The position numbers and the translations under genes were made by a program. The notes below the pieces were generated by a model. It was not told where the DNA came from. It saw nothing but the letters and a program-made list of their open reading frames with translations, and did no database searches. Positions 10,827-20,798 of a DNA stretch of 64,000 bases are shown here, in pieces. Position 1 is the first letter of the stretch. The number at the start of each line of letters is the position of its first letter. Origin of the DNA: Gigaspora margarita (taxonomy: Eukaryota; Glomeromycota; Glomeromycetes; Diversisporales; Gigasporaceae); the NCBI GenBank assembly GCA_009809945.1, contig WTPW01000929.1, forward strand, positions 39,932-103,931. The letters are read 5' to 3'.

Positions 10827-12128
10827 CAGTGGGGGACATATTATTATGGACACTTTTTGGTGGCTGTCACTCAAAATCAGGTAAGTAAATACAGCACAAA
10901 ATTTATATCACATGACTGCCTGATCTCATGGTACAACATACTAAAATTTTACACGATTTCACTACATCGCGCAGAAATGATGCAAAAAATTCTAAAAATT
11001 TGATTTTTTTATTTGTATGAAAGCCAAAATTTGCATTTTCTATTTTTTTTTTTTTTACATTTTTATATAAAAAAAAAACAAATTATATTATAATATTTGA
11101 TGGGTCCGCCCCCAATTTCTATACAAGCATCAACCCAATTGGGGATGCTGGTGACAGTCTGTGACAAAGTTCTGGTGGTGTTTCATACCATGATTTTTTA
11201 CAAAAGCATCCGGCTCTACGATATTACTAATGCCCATTTTTCATTTTGTTCATGTCAGGGAAACCCAGAAAATAACATATATAGGTCTCGTCCGGCTACA
11301 ACACATCACTCCTGATGTTCAAGTGCCCATTTATACCTTTTTTCCATATTCTCAGTCATGATAAGAGGCTTTGGGGGTGACATACAAGGACGAGCCCAAA
11401 CTGTGCAAAGCATGGCATATGGTACTCTTAGAAATTGTTTTTTTGCTTGACAATTGTATAGGTTGGTTATTTGTGTAAGGCTGAGACAGTGGTTGCCATT
11501 TGTGACTAAGCCTTTAAGGTTTTCAAGATCCAAAAGTGTTAGTTTTTGGTCAACCAGTCCTTTTTTTTTGAATTTTTGTACCTGACTCACAGTACTGCTT
11601 TATGACGTTCCTCACAGAACTTTTACTACAACCAACCAAAGCTGCAATTGTTTGAAGTAAATCACCTCTTTGGTGTCTATAAATTATGGCTCCTCGCTGA
11701 CTTTCTGTTAAATCTTTCTTCACGCCCATTTTTTGTGGGAAAAAAAAATTAAGATGCACATTTGTTTTTTTTTATGCCGATTGGTCATACAGATATACTT
11801 TTTTTATATCATATAATGTGACCTGGTGTCACACTACATTTGAGCGAAATTTGAACCGATTTGAGCAAAAAATCGATTTTTTGTGAATTTTTTTTTAAAA
11901 AAAAAATTTCAAAAAATTCTGAAAATCGATTTTCGTACAAACCCAAAAATGCTACTTTTACTAACTTTTGCATAACACCAGCGCAATCTAATGAAATTGC
12001 ACCAAATTTTAGTATGTTGTATCGTTAGATCGGCTGGTCATGTGATATAAATTTCGTGCTGTGTTTACTTACCCGATTTTGAGCGACAGCCGCCCAAAAA
12101 GTGTCCATAATAATATGTCCCCCCACTG
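10827..12128 (-). mobile_element. Tc1/mariner-like element nested in foldback
   Basis: About 1.3 kb with inverted ends beginning CAGTGGGGGACATATTATTA, flanked by TA at 10,825-10,826 and 12,129-12,130. Removing it restores continuity of the foldback arm, which confirms the insertion. The sub-terminal TIR continues through CACTTTTTGG and a TGTCACTCAAAATC-like stretch. The minus strand holds transposase remains; the element is shorter than an autonomous Tc1, which usually has a transposase of about 340 residues. Confidence 0.9.
11150..11730 (-). pseudogene. Tc1-type transposase remnant
   Basis: The N-terminal piece (about 11,600-11,730) reads MGVKKDLTESQRGAI, followed by an HTH region IAALVGCSKSSVRNVI typical of Tc1 DNA-binding domains. 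The frame then shifts near 11,590 and continues with LTQITNLYNCQAKK and WALEHQE, a Tc1-like linker, up to 11,306. The DDE catalytic part is too decayed to recognise between 11,100 and 11,300. The gene would bind the TIRs and cut and paste the element; here it cannot be functional. Confidence 0.7.
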
Positions 12129-12280
12129 TATATACCTGCAAAATTTAATTTTAAGTTAATTAGTTAAGCCAGAGAGGGATCTTAGCTCAAAGTTTATAGT
12201 AAATTCATATTTTTTTTTATAATTTTTATTATAAACTTATTTTAAACTTATTTCAAGGGGACATGTCCTATGACTGCTAT

Positions 12281-12712
12281 ATAAGAATATCTAAAACAAA
12301 AGAAATAGTTTTTTTTTTTTGTAGTTAGATTTCTAGTAAGCGAGTTTGTTCTTAAGATTGATAGTACATTTAGATTATATTCGTTAGACAAAGCCTGTAG
12401 ATTTAATATTGATGAAAGTCGAAACTGAGTTCAACTTCCGTAATCTTAAATCTAATAAGTAAAAACTGAAAAACTTGTCGAAACTATTGGAAGATAGGTT
12501 TGAGTTTCGCGTACTTTTTACTTGTAGTTGTTTACTATTCCTTTTAATTTATTTACAGTATATTTATTAATTTAATTATTATTTTTCTTGTTATCTGTTA
12601 TTATTTATTGTTAGCAATTTAATTTTGATACAAAACTCTTTATACACGTATCGGTATCTTCGTTAAATTTTAAAATTTAGGATATCAATGTTTTTTAAAT
12701 CTGGTCGGATTA
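12281..12712. other. AT-rich DNA, nothing recognised
   Basis: Contains a poly-T run near 12,308. No gene supported. Confidence 0.4.
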
Positions 12713-12713
12713 T

Positions 12714-12802
12714 ATATAACAATAACTATTAGACCAAAGTAATAAATTATGTAATTATTAATATTTAAATAAATGTATCTTTTATTCGAAATATTTTACT
12801 TT
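12714..12802. repeat. 87-bp direct repeat, right copy
   Basis: Second copy of the repeat at 7,541-7,628, in the same orientation, ending at ATTTTACTTT. Confidence 0.85.
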
Positions 12803-13249
12803 ACATGATTATCTTCTATATCGAACAATAACCGCCCGTGATCGAAGCCTATTAACAATCAATCCCCGTGACTTCACATTTGATCGATTGTTGATCCTCG
12901 TGATTTTATCATACCGAATTCGAGAGCCCGATCGGTGCAGCAATCCGAATTCCTCGTGACTGGCGTAGATAAATCTACAATAAAGAAAGACCTTGAGAAT
13001 AAGTAAAGAGTAAAGACTCAAATTCAAGAGCAATAAGAAGCGTTAAAGGAAAATACTTAGCTTTAATTCCAACCTCGCACCACCAAGACCACCTGAACCT
13101 CGAGACCCGAACCAAATCAATCACGCCTCTTTCTGCCTGCCAATTAAAGGTTTAGCGGTCTTGACCGATAGTTGGATAGTAGTTTTAGATAGATACTAGG
13201 GTAGTTAATAGTTATTATACGTACCCCGGTTAATTACCCTTTCACAACG
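12803..13249. other. GC-richer block of unknown origin
   Basis: Clearly less AT-rich than its surroundings. It repeats a CCTCGTGACT-like motif four times (about 12,834, 12,865, 12,896 and 12,952) at 30-55 bp spacing, and has an AATAAAGAAAG signal near 12,980. It could be a fossil solo LTR or a promoter region; no pair of ends was found, so the class is open. Confidence 0.3.
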
Positions 13250-14144
13250 TATCGCTTCAAAATTTTAAGATGACGTTTGTCATATTTCAATTGTACAATT
13301 TTACCGATATAATTATTATTTTAATAAAAGAAAAGTACAAATTATTATTTATCATTGTATTTACTGTATGTTACCGAATGAAAGGAAACAAAAAATTTGA
13401 GATTTTTAAATTACAAAAAAGGATTAATAAACATATAATTTTTGTTAAAGCTATTAATAAATTTATATAAATGAATGAATCCAAAATCATGTGGGTTGCT
13501 TTTATTCTGCTCCCTGATGAATTATAAGATAATAAATTCTATTTAATGAATCAAATGTCTGATAAGCCCGTTTCCATAAAATTAATTTCGGAATCAACAA
13601 TTTCAGATTTTCTCTTGGCGGCACACATATAATGCGGTAATTTGAATTAATTAAAAAATTAATCTCATTTTATGCGTCTATTATGTGATCGCATACTCTA
13701 TACGATAGTCACTTCAACTTCGTCATATTTCGTGGACTCACTTTAATTATTCATACATTTCCCTTTTATCGATAAATAAGTTTCACGAACATAAGGCGGC
13801 TATCTAGCTTGTATTCACGGATTCACGGAACTAAAAAAAAATATATATATATGAAGTTCGTTGATACAACCAAGTAGAAAAGAGCGATAGACTTAACCAA
13901 TTCGTAGTGTAAACATTTATAATAGGTGATTCAAATTAATGTTATTTCGAAAATAAGTGGAGGTTTGAAAACTCCTATTTCTTTTTAAAATTCCGAGATC
14001 GGAAAATGAAATAGGAATATTTGTTGATTATAAATTATCATACAAAAAAAACAAAAAAAAAAAAAAGAATTTGTAATTCGCTTATTTTGAAATAAATACA
14101 TCGCTAATTTTATTCGAAACTAGACACACTAGTTAAATATTCAT

Positions 14145-14198
14145 AATGTAAACATTCATAGTGTAAACATTCATAGTGTAAACATTCATATGCAAACG
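14145..14198. repeat. CATTCATAGTGTAAA minisatellite, copy B
   Basis: About four copies of the unit also seen at 1,620-1,722. Confidence 0.8.
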
Positions 14199-14384
14199 TA
14201 AATGTTTTACGAGGTCCCAGCACTAAGGCGAGAATTGGGTGAGAATTAGAGAGAATTATTTTTTTCACCTACATACCTGATAATAAGCAGGATACGGGTA
14301 AGTAAATTAGTTTTTAATTTTAAAAATTAATGCAATATTTAATGGATGCCGCTAAAATAGAAGTGCAGACATTCTCAATTAAGT

Positions 14385-14527
14385 ATACATTATTGGGCAA
14401 AAATTTTTAAATAACGGTAAATTTGTTCAACCGGGCAAATGAACACGTGCCGCTTTGCGGCACGTGTCAGCCAATCATTTGCCCTGTTGAGCCAATTTAC
14501 TGTTATTTAAAAATTTGCCCAATAATG
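14385..14527. mobile_element. Hairpin MITE specific to copy B (1)
   Basis: Near-perfect inverted repeat with ends ATTATTGGGCAAA and a central stem CACGTGCCGC-TTT-GCGGCACGTG. It is absent from the matching place in copy A (about 2,065-2,090), so it was gained in B or lost from A after the duplication. Confidence 0.8.
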
Positions 14528-14530
14528 GTG

Positions 14531-14667
14531 TTATCCGACAATTTATGATCATGATTGGTAGGGAATTGACTGCTGAGTTTTAATTCAAGTAAACGTGATT
14601 ATTTAGTAACGCATGAAAAAAATAACAGTAAGAAATTTTTTCATGATCATATGAGTTTGTCGGATAA
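14531..14667. mobile_element. Hairpin MITE specific to copy B (2)
   Basis: Inverted ends TTATCCGACAA...TTGTCGGATAA with a subterminal ATGATCATGA stretch. It lies directly beside the previous MITE and is also absent from copy A. Confidence 0.75.
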
Positions 14668-15302
14668 AGTATTTTTATTGGACATATAATATTTGGATTT
14701 TGAGTTAGGGCTAATAAAAAAATGTATTGGACTTAAAATTAGTAACAATACTGATATTATGATTTATTGTTTTATTAAAAAATATCGACTCTGTGATCGT
14801 TCTTCTTTGAGAAAATTAGTTATTTCTATAAAAAAAAACTGGTTTTATAATTTTCAAAATTTAAACAATTTTTATATCAAAATGTCTCAATTTGACTGGT
14901 TATTTTTTATTAGTAAATTTTTATAGGAAAAAAATTTAATACTTATTTACAATTTAATAGGAGAATATGTGAAGACACATATAGAAGCTGATAAAATAAT
15001 ATTACTGTATTTAAATTAAACTAAAATCTATAAAATAACACGTTCCACTTTAAATATTTTAATATTAAAATAGATGAAAAAAGTAGCAACCTTCATATAA
15101 TAATCCTGACGGCTGGAAATTTATGCATTTAAACTTTAATTATAAGTTTCTAAAGTACGCACATTATTAACTTATAATCAGTTTGAATTATCTATTATTT
15201 CAATATTGCAAATATGGCACAGGAATCGATTCAAACCACTTGATAATTAATTACTAGGATTCTTCAAAATTAATTAAATTTTTTTTACTTTCGCCTCTCG
15301 AT

Positions 15303-16522
15303 TTATTGATTGACTGATCTGGATTCTTCGAAATTAATAATTAAATCTAAATCTCTACTTTCACCTTTCAAATTCATATTGTAATTAAAAGATGTGTCTG
15401 GAGAAATTTCATCAAAAAAATTATCATTAGCAATGTAATTTTTTGTTTGCATAATTTTTTTATCATCTTCAATAAGCTCAAATAAAATATTTTGCTTATT
15501 TTTTTTATCATATTCAGTAAGCTCAAATAAAATATTTTCATCATTTTGCCATTTTACAAAAGTTTCACAGATTTCTAGTACCGATGGACGTTTTTCTGGA
15601 TCATTATTCCAACACCTTTTCATAAAGTAAATATAGCATGACTCAGGGATTGGTGGAATTGGTGGTCTTAATTTCTTAACAACTATTTCGATTTTAAGTT
15701 GTGGTTCAGAATATTCATGGAAACTTTCGTAAATTCTACCAAATAAAATTTCCCACATAATTATGCTAAATGAGTATATATCAGATGCTTTAGTATATGG
15801 TTTATTTTCCAAAACTTCTGGAGGAATATATGGTAAAATTCCATAAACCCTGTCAGATTTTAATCTCAATGCAATATTAGCTTCTATTGAAAGTCCTAAA
15901 TCTCCAATATATGCACTTTTAAAATTTTCTAGCAGTATATTTCCACTATGTAAATCCCGATGAATAAGGTCATGAGAATGAATTATTTGAAGATCTGAAG
16001 CAATACAATGTAGCAGATTTAATTTGTCTTTCCAATCCATTTGTGCAACAGATTGCAGACTCTCACGCAAACTACCTCTTAGAGTATGTTTAATTACAAG
16101 AATATAATCTTTAGAAACTTTGTCTTTTGATATACCAAGACATCTTAAAAAAGTTGGATTTTTACGACCGATATCACAATATGCTTTTAACTATTATTAA
16201 AGTGAAATATATTTTCAATTATTAATATAAATGATAAAATATATTGTAATAAATAAAAATATCCTAATAAAGGTTACCTCTCTTATGAATCCTTCACGAT
16301 TATTATTTGACCTGTGAAATAATTTAAGTGCAACTCTCATGTTAAACCCTTTATTATTATCAAGCCATCTAGCATGATATACAGTTGCAAATCCACCTTC
16401 TCCTAACACAAAAATCTCTTTAAATTCATCGTAAGAAATCCAAGGTAACTGATACTTATTTTCCGTCAATATTTTTTTCAAATCCTCATCTACTTCGGCA
16501 TTATGCATCCATTCATTTGTTT
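15303..16522 (-). CDS. TKL-like protein kinase, copy B
   Basis: Two exons, 16,278-16,522 and 15,303-16,190, join in phase 0 across a GTAACC...ATAG intron. The first exon follows an AATATTAG acceptor and opens (E)TNEWMHN, implying a missing upstream exon; counting from the first ATG (16,508) gives about 373 residues. Motifs: glycine loop GEGGFATVYHA (residues 36-46), lysine K62 in VALKLF, HRDLHSGN (catalytic Asp 156), DLGLS (Asp 174, DFG equivalent) and YIPPE (Glu 202). The C-terminal tail has two similar ILFEL(T/I)E(Y/D)DKK units. All catalytic residues are present, so it should phosphorylate protein; the substrate is unknown. It lies about 1.1 kb downstream of the ECM29-Sel1 gene on the same strand. 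In Glomeromycotina, kinases of this type often accompany or are fused to Sel1 repeats. Confidence 0.85.
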
Positions 16523-16792
16523 CTAATATTTATTTATAGAATTTAGTTAATTTTAAAATAATTATCAATGCATCTATATATTCAAATTTCTGGAGTTATG
16601 CACATTAGCATTTACCATGGATTCGATAGCGAATCCATAGTCCGTCGTTCAATGATGAGTCTCTATATGAGTGCTGCCAAGGGAAAAATTGTAAATCTGA
16701 GATTTATTATATCAATATTTTAATCTTTTTGATAATATTTTGATCCTACTTTCACAGTATATGTGTTATCGAAACGACTAGAACAGTGATTA

Positions 16793-17098
16793 CCGTAGAT
16801 TCCCGAAAATAAGCAACTCCGAAAATAAGCAACCCCCCTGATTTTTTTCAAAAATCTCAAAAAACGCGTTAGCAGTTGCTACATATAAAAGTCTAAATTT
16901 TACTAAGTAAACCATTAAGTAAACTTGTTCAGGACACAAAAATACACTTACAGTAAAAATTTCATGTCATTTGGATAACTTTTTATTAGTACATTTTTCA
17001 ATTTTTCAAAAAATTCAACAATTCGAAAATAAGCAACCCCCCGCTTTTTCGTGTAATTTTTGCCCCAAAAAAGGTTGCTTATTTTCGGGAATATACGG
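16793..17098. mobile_element. TA-flanked MITE, empty site in copy A
   Basis: A 306-bp element, inverted ends CCGTAGATTCCCGAAAATAA, flanked by TA on each side (16,791-16,792 and 17,099-17,100). Copy A reads GTGATTAAATTACG with a single TA at the matching point (about 4,581), an exact empty site. TA duplication suggests mariner/Stowaway-type mobility. A relative lies at 50,765-51,287. An ORF-like stretch at 16,948-17,136 is part of the MITE, not a gene. Confidence 0.9.
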
Positions 17099-17655
17099 TA
17101 AATTACGTAAATCATTATTTTCAGAAGCCTGTACAATAAAAATTTAACCTGTACTTATATATTTTTTCTTGATTGCTCTCATATACGATTTGACGACCCT
17201 CATATATTTTGATATATTTACAGTGTTCTTTTATCATTTAGCCCGTCATTCAACGACGAATCATAATAATAGTTTATAATTTATAATCATACCTGCTGTT
17301 AAATCTTTTTCCCTAATCGGTGATTTAAATATAGTATATGAATTTGTTAAATAACGTATTTCAATATATATTGAAATTTGTAATTTAGTGCCCTGCGACA
17401 TAGCACCTCAACATTACAAGATCAGGTATAATGCTTTCTTATCATCTATAACTAGAAAATTTGCTTGTGAAACCACATTTTGTGTACTAAAAAAATTGTT
17501 TTTGCAAAACTTTAAGAGCTTTCGACTAACCTAACCTTATTCTAACTCTAATCCTGACCTATTAGATTTCCTAAATATCAATTATACCTGATCATATATC
17601 ATATGGTTTGATTGTGGTACGTCACAATGCACCCACACAAATTTAAATTCGAAAT

Positions 17656-18621
17656 TTACCTTTGATACCAGTATTTGGCTTTCTGCAAATCTCTTGTTAT
17701 CCCAATTCCATTTCGATAACATTCTGCTACCTTTGACATTCCACGAACGTCCCCCATCTCTGTGGCTTTTTGAAAATAAGTGAAGGCTTTATGTTCATCT
17801 TTTTCAACTTCAACTCCAAATAGATAGTAATGTCCAGCATTAATTATTCCTTCAACGTGCCCCATCTCTGCAACTTTTTGAAAATGAATGAATGCCTTAT
17901 GTTCATCCTTTTCAACTCCAACTCCATCTCGATAACAATTTCCAACTTTATATATTCCATTAACATACCCCATCTCTGCAGATTTTTGAAAATAAGTGAA
18001 TGCCTTACGTTCATCCTTTTCAACTCCATTTCCTTTTTCGTAACAAACTCCAGAATTAAAGATTCCTTCCGCTTGTCCCATCTCTGCAGATTTTTGATAA
18101 TAAATAAATGCTTTATGTTCATCCTTTTCAACTCCTCTTCCATAATAATAACAAACTCCAACATTATTTATTCCACGAGCATTACCCATATTAGCAGATT
18201 TTTGATAATAAATGAATGCCTTATATTCATTCTTTTCAACTCCAATTCCTTTTTCATAACGATATCCAACACTATATGCATCAACGTGCCTCATTTCTGC
18301 AGATTTTTGATAAGAAATACAAGCCTTACGTTCATCCTTCTCAACTCCAATTCCATGGCAATGGCAATGACAAATTTGTGACATTCCATCAGGATTTTCT
18401 ATATTAGCAGATTCTTTATAATTAGTGAATGATGTATTCTTTAATGTTAGTTGACTTATTTGCAAAGTATCAACCAAATGATGAGTACATTGAGTATATT
18501 TTTCATGAATCAGATTTAAAATCTTAGGAGAATAAGAAAATTTAGTCTTTTTTAAGATAGAAGCAAATTGGAAAATGCTGAAGGCATATTTTAATATACA
18601 ACAATGAAGCATATGGGATGA
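17656..18621 (-). CDS. Sel1-repeat exon, copy B (open)
   Basis: Last exon of the chimeric gene, starting after a TTTACTAG acceptor with SSHMLHCCILKYAFSIFQ. The stretch YAFSIFQFASI resembles an ECM29 helix (human AVKFASTVF region), so the ECM29-like part may reach about 50 residues into this exon. Seven Sel1 repeats follow (residues about 95-318 counted from the ATG at 18,612), with the core GVGVEKDEHKAFIHFQK, and the last repeat ends ITRDLQKAKYWYQR. If transcribed alone it gives a 318-residue scaffold protein with no signal peptide. Confidence 0.8.
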   Translation of the reverse strand, partial: SSHMLHCCILKYAFSIFQFASILKKTKFSYSPKILNLIHEKYTQCTHHLVDTLQISQLTLKNTSFTNYKESANIENPDGMSQICHCHCHGIGVEKDERKACISYQKSAEMRHVDAYSVGYRYEKGIGVEKNEYKAFIYYQKSANMGNARGINNVGVCYYYGRGVEKDEHKAFIYYQKSAEMGQAEGIFNSGVCYEKGNGVEKDERKAFTYFQKSAEMGYVNGIYKVGNCYRDGVGVEKDEHKAFIHFQKVAEMGHVEGIINAGHYYLFGVEVEKDEHKAFTYFQKATEMGDVRGMSKVAECYRNGIGITRDLQKAKYWYQR

Positions 18622-20798
18622 CTAGTAAAAAAAAAAAAAAAAATAAGATTTAAAAAGCAAGTATTAGTGCAAATCAAAAATGATTGGAAAGTTTTCGCAA
18701 ATATCCTAACCTTGTCAGTGTTTTCTTCTAAAATCTTTTCCATTTCTTGGATATTTTCCTCATTGTCAAGTTGATTTAGTTGATTAAACTCTTGAAATTT
18801 AATTATAANTAAAATCTTAGGAGAATAAGAAAATTTAGTCTTTTTTAAGATAGAAGCAAATTGGAAAATGCTGAAGGCATATTTTAATATACAACAATGA
18901 AGCATATGGGATGACTAGTAAAAAAAAAAAAAAAAATTAGATTTAAAAAAGCAAGTATTAGTGCAAATCAAAAATGATTGGAAAGTTTTCGCAAATAACC
19001 TAACCTTGTCAGTGTTTTCTTCTAAAATCTTTTCCATTTCTTGGATATTTTCCTCATTGTCAAGTTGATTTAGTTGATTAAACTCTTGAAATTTAATTAT
19101 AACTACTCTTAAATTTTCATTATCTATCGTTGGAAATTTTTTTATCAATAAATGTGCGTAAATATATAAATAATATCGACAAATAAAATAGTTAGTTTAT
19201 ATATACCTTCCTCAGGACTGTGAATAGACGAATCTAACGGACCATAAAATGGCTTGAACAGAAGTGTTTTTATTTCTTGTTCTCTCGTTAAATTATCAAG
19301 ATTCTCAGTTCCGGCTTCTTTAATGTTTTTCAATAAGCCAAATAAAAGTACTTTCCCAATGAGTTTTAATCTTGTAGTGTCGACCTAAATATATAGATAT
19401 TGAGAATATTTATTCGTTTAATGAATTTATTATTATACAGTATAAATGATTGTTAAGTTGGCTAACCATTCTAGTAATCCATTGAATAAATTTCACCCCT
19501 TGTTTTTGCAAATTTTCATCTGTTTTAGGACCTTAACAAATAAAACAGAAATGTGATTAATAAAAAAATGTCGCATTTTAATAAATAATTACGATGCACC
19601 TTAGCTTACTATATAGGCAGTCGAATGAAACATGTAACATTGCCGGAAAGGTGTTTGCAGCTAACATGGACTTGCAAAGATAGTCCATGATTTTTGCTTT
19701 AAGTGATTGCGATTGAAATAATAACTCTTGTTGGCCTATTTTACATGAGATTAAATTTATAAATTAGCTAACTGATATTGACATAAAGATACTTAATATT
19801 AGGACGCACATGATAATAATCTACTGCATTCATATAGCGAATATAAACCATCTACCACCTATGAAAGTATTAGTAACTCTCGTTTTTCTTGCAACAGTTA
19901 ATAAATGAAAAAAAATTAATTATTAAAAAACCTCTTTGGTTTCCAAATCTGCAAATTTGAGATTTAATTTTTGTAAGAACTAGAAAGAAATACATATAAT
20001 GCATATTATGAATCAATTGTATAAATCTATATAATAAATATAATTATATTAAATTTACCTCAAGAATTATTTCGAATAAAAATTTTTTCTGATTACAAGG
20101 TTTCAATTCAATATTTTTAATTAATGGCAGTAGATGTGTAATTTTGTCCTAGAGATAATATTAAAGGCAAGTATTTTTTAACAAATCTATAATAATGATT
20201 CATTCGAAATTTATAATCCTAAAATCAAAATTCAATATCTAACGTTGATTCTTATAAAACTGAACCTCATAGGGATGCTAAACTGTCGGAATTTGAAATT
20301 TCAAGCTTGAAATAGATCGAAATTATGGCATACCTTTTCAGCTAGACTATCAGAAGCCTTTTTAAGATACATAATAGTAAAATTCTTAACAAAAACCGAA
20401 TTCATAAAATTTACTGAAAGAACAAGTTCAACAAGCGAATCCCATGGAAGTTTAACAGTTTTTGACATTCTTTTATTGATATGATTAAGTATGTTCATGG
20501 CCTGATTTATGATTTTTTTTTTAAAAAAAAAAAAATAACAAATTGTTAAATAAATTACAAATATCATATCAAGCGAGTGTATTTTTACCTTTTTTCGCAC
20601 AATTTCATGAGAACTTGCAAGCTTTTCTAAGGCAGGACGTAAAACAATTTTTAACTTTTCTTCAAATTGGACTTCATTTCCAGCGAAGCCAAGATGAAAT
20701 TCAATATTTTCTAGTGATTCTAATATAAATTTTGATTAATATCTTTATAATTAGAAATTTTAATTGTAGGAATATTTACTTATTTCGTTGTTAGTCAT
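17656..20798 (-). CDS. ECM29 N-terminus / Sel1-repeat chimeric gene
   Basis: Proposed exons: 20,780-20,798; 20,589-20,719; 20,334-20,501; 20,059-20,148; 19,932-19,979 (weak donor); 19,610-19,735; 19,467-19,531; 19,207-19,384; 19,005-19,123; and 17,656-18,621. The first four join in phase to give MTNNEIK...ENIEFHLGFAGNE, EIVRKKAMNILNHINKRM, FVKNFTIMYLKKA and LLPLIKNIELKP, the N-terminal pattern of ECM29, which tethers and inhibits the 26S proteasome. Exon 6 (LKAKIMDYLCKSMLAANTFP), exon 7 (GVKFIQWITRM) and exon 8 (RLKLIGKVLLFGLLKNIKEA) match ECM29 around residues 330-430 of the human protein. About 170-190 ECM29 residues between exons 5 and 6 are missing and their phases do not match, so a deletion or unseen exon lies there. 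Exons 6-10 are phase-consistent into seven Sel1 repeats ending at 17,656. The single N at 18,809 complicates the last junction. Confidence 0.6.
18519..19101. repeat. 290-bp direct repeat around an N (likely artefact)
   Basis: Positions 18,519-18,808 and 18,810-19,101 are nearly identical (one or two substitutions and A-run changes), joined by a single N at 18,809. The repeat duplicates the exon 9 donor region and the start of the Sel1 exon. It looks like two contig ends that overlap but were joined without merging. Copy A has one copy only. Confidence 0.8.

Larger units (their letters stand above)
9948..12276. mobile_element. Large foldback (long-hairpin) element
   Basis: Two long arms read as inverted copies of each other around a centre at about 10,457. 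The left arm is 9,948-10,450; the right arm is 10,460-10,826 plus 12,129-12,276. The ends read CAGTTATAGGACATGTCCCC and are flanked by CTAT on both sides (9,944-9,947 and 12,277-12,280), a probable 4-bp target duplication. A Tc1/mariner-like element splits the right arm. Without it the foldback is about 1.03 kb. It has no coding capacity, so it must have been moved by another element's transposase. Confidence 0.85.
13250..19845. repeat. Segmental duplication, copy B
   Basis: Partner of the block at 715-7,545, in direct orientation. Here the ECM29-like gene continues upstream (to 20,798) past the end of the duplicated block, so copy B sits in the ancestral context. Kinase and Sel1 reading frames are open in this copy. 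It carries MITEs at 14,385-14,667 and 16,793-17,098 that copy A lacks, and lacks the MITE that copy A has at 2,459-2,793. Confidence 0.9.

Noticed and set aside
10621-11003. Two short frames in the foldback and Tc1 boundary
   Set aside because: They cross the element junction and lie in hairpin arms; no protein similarity.
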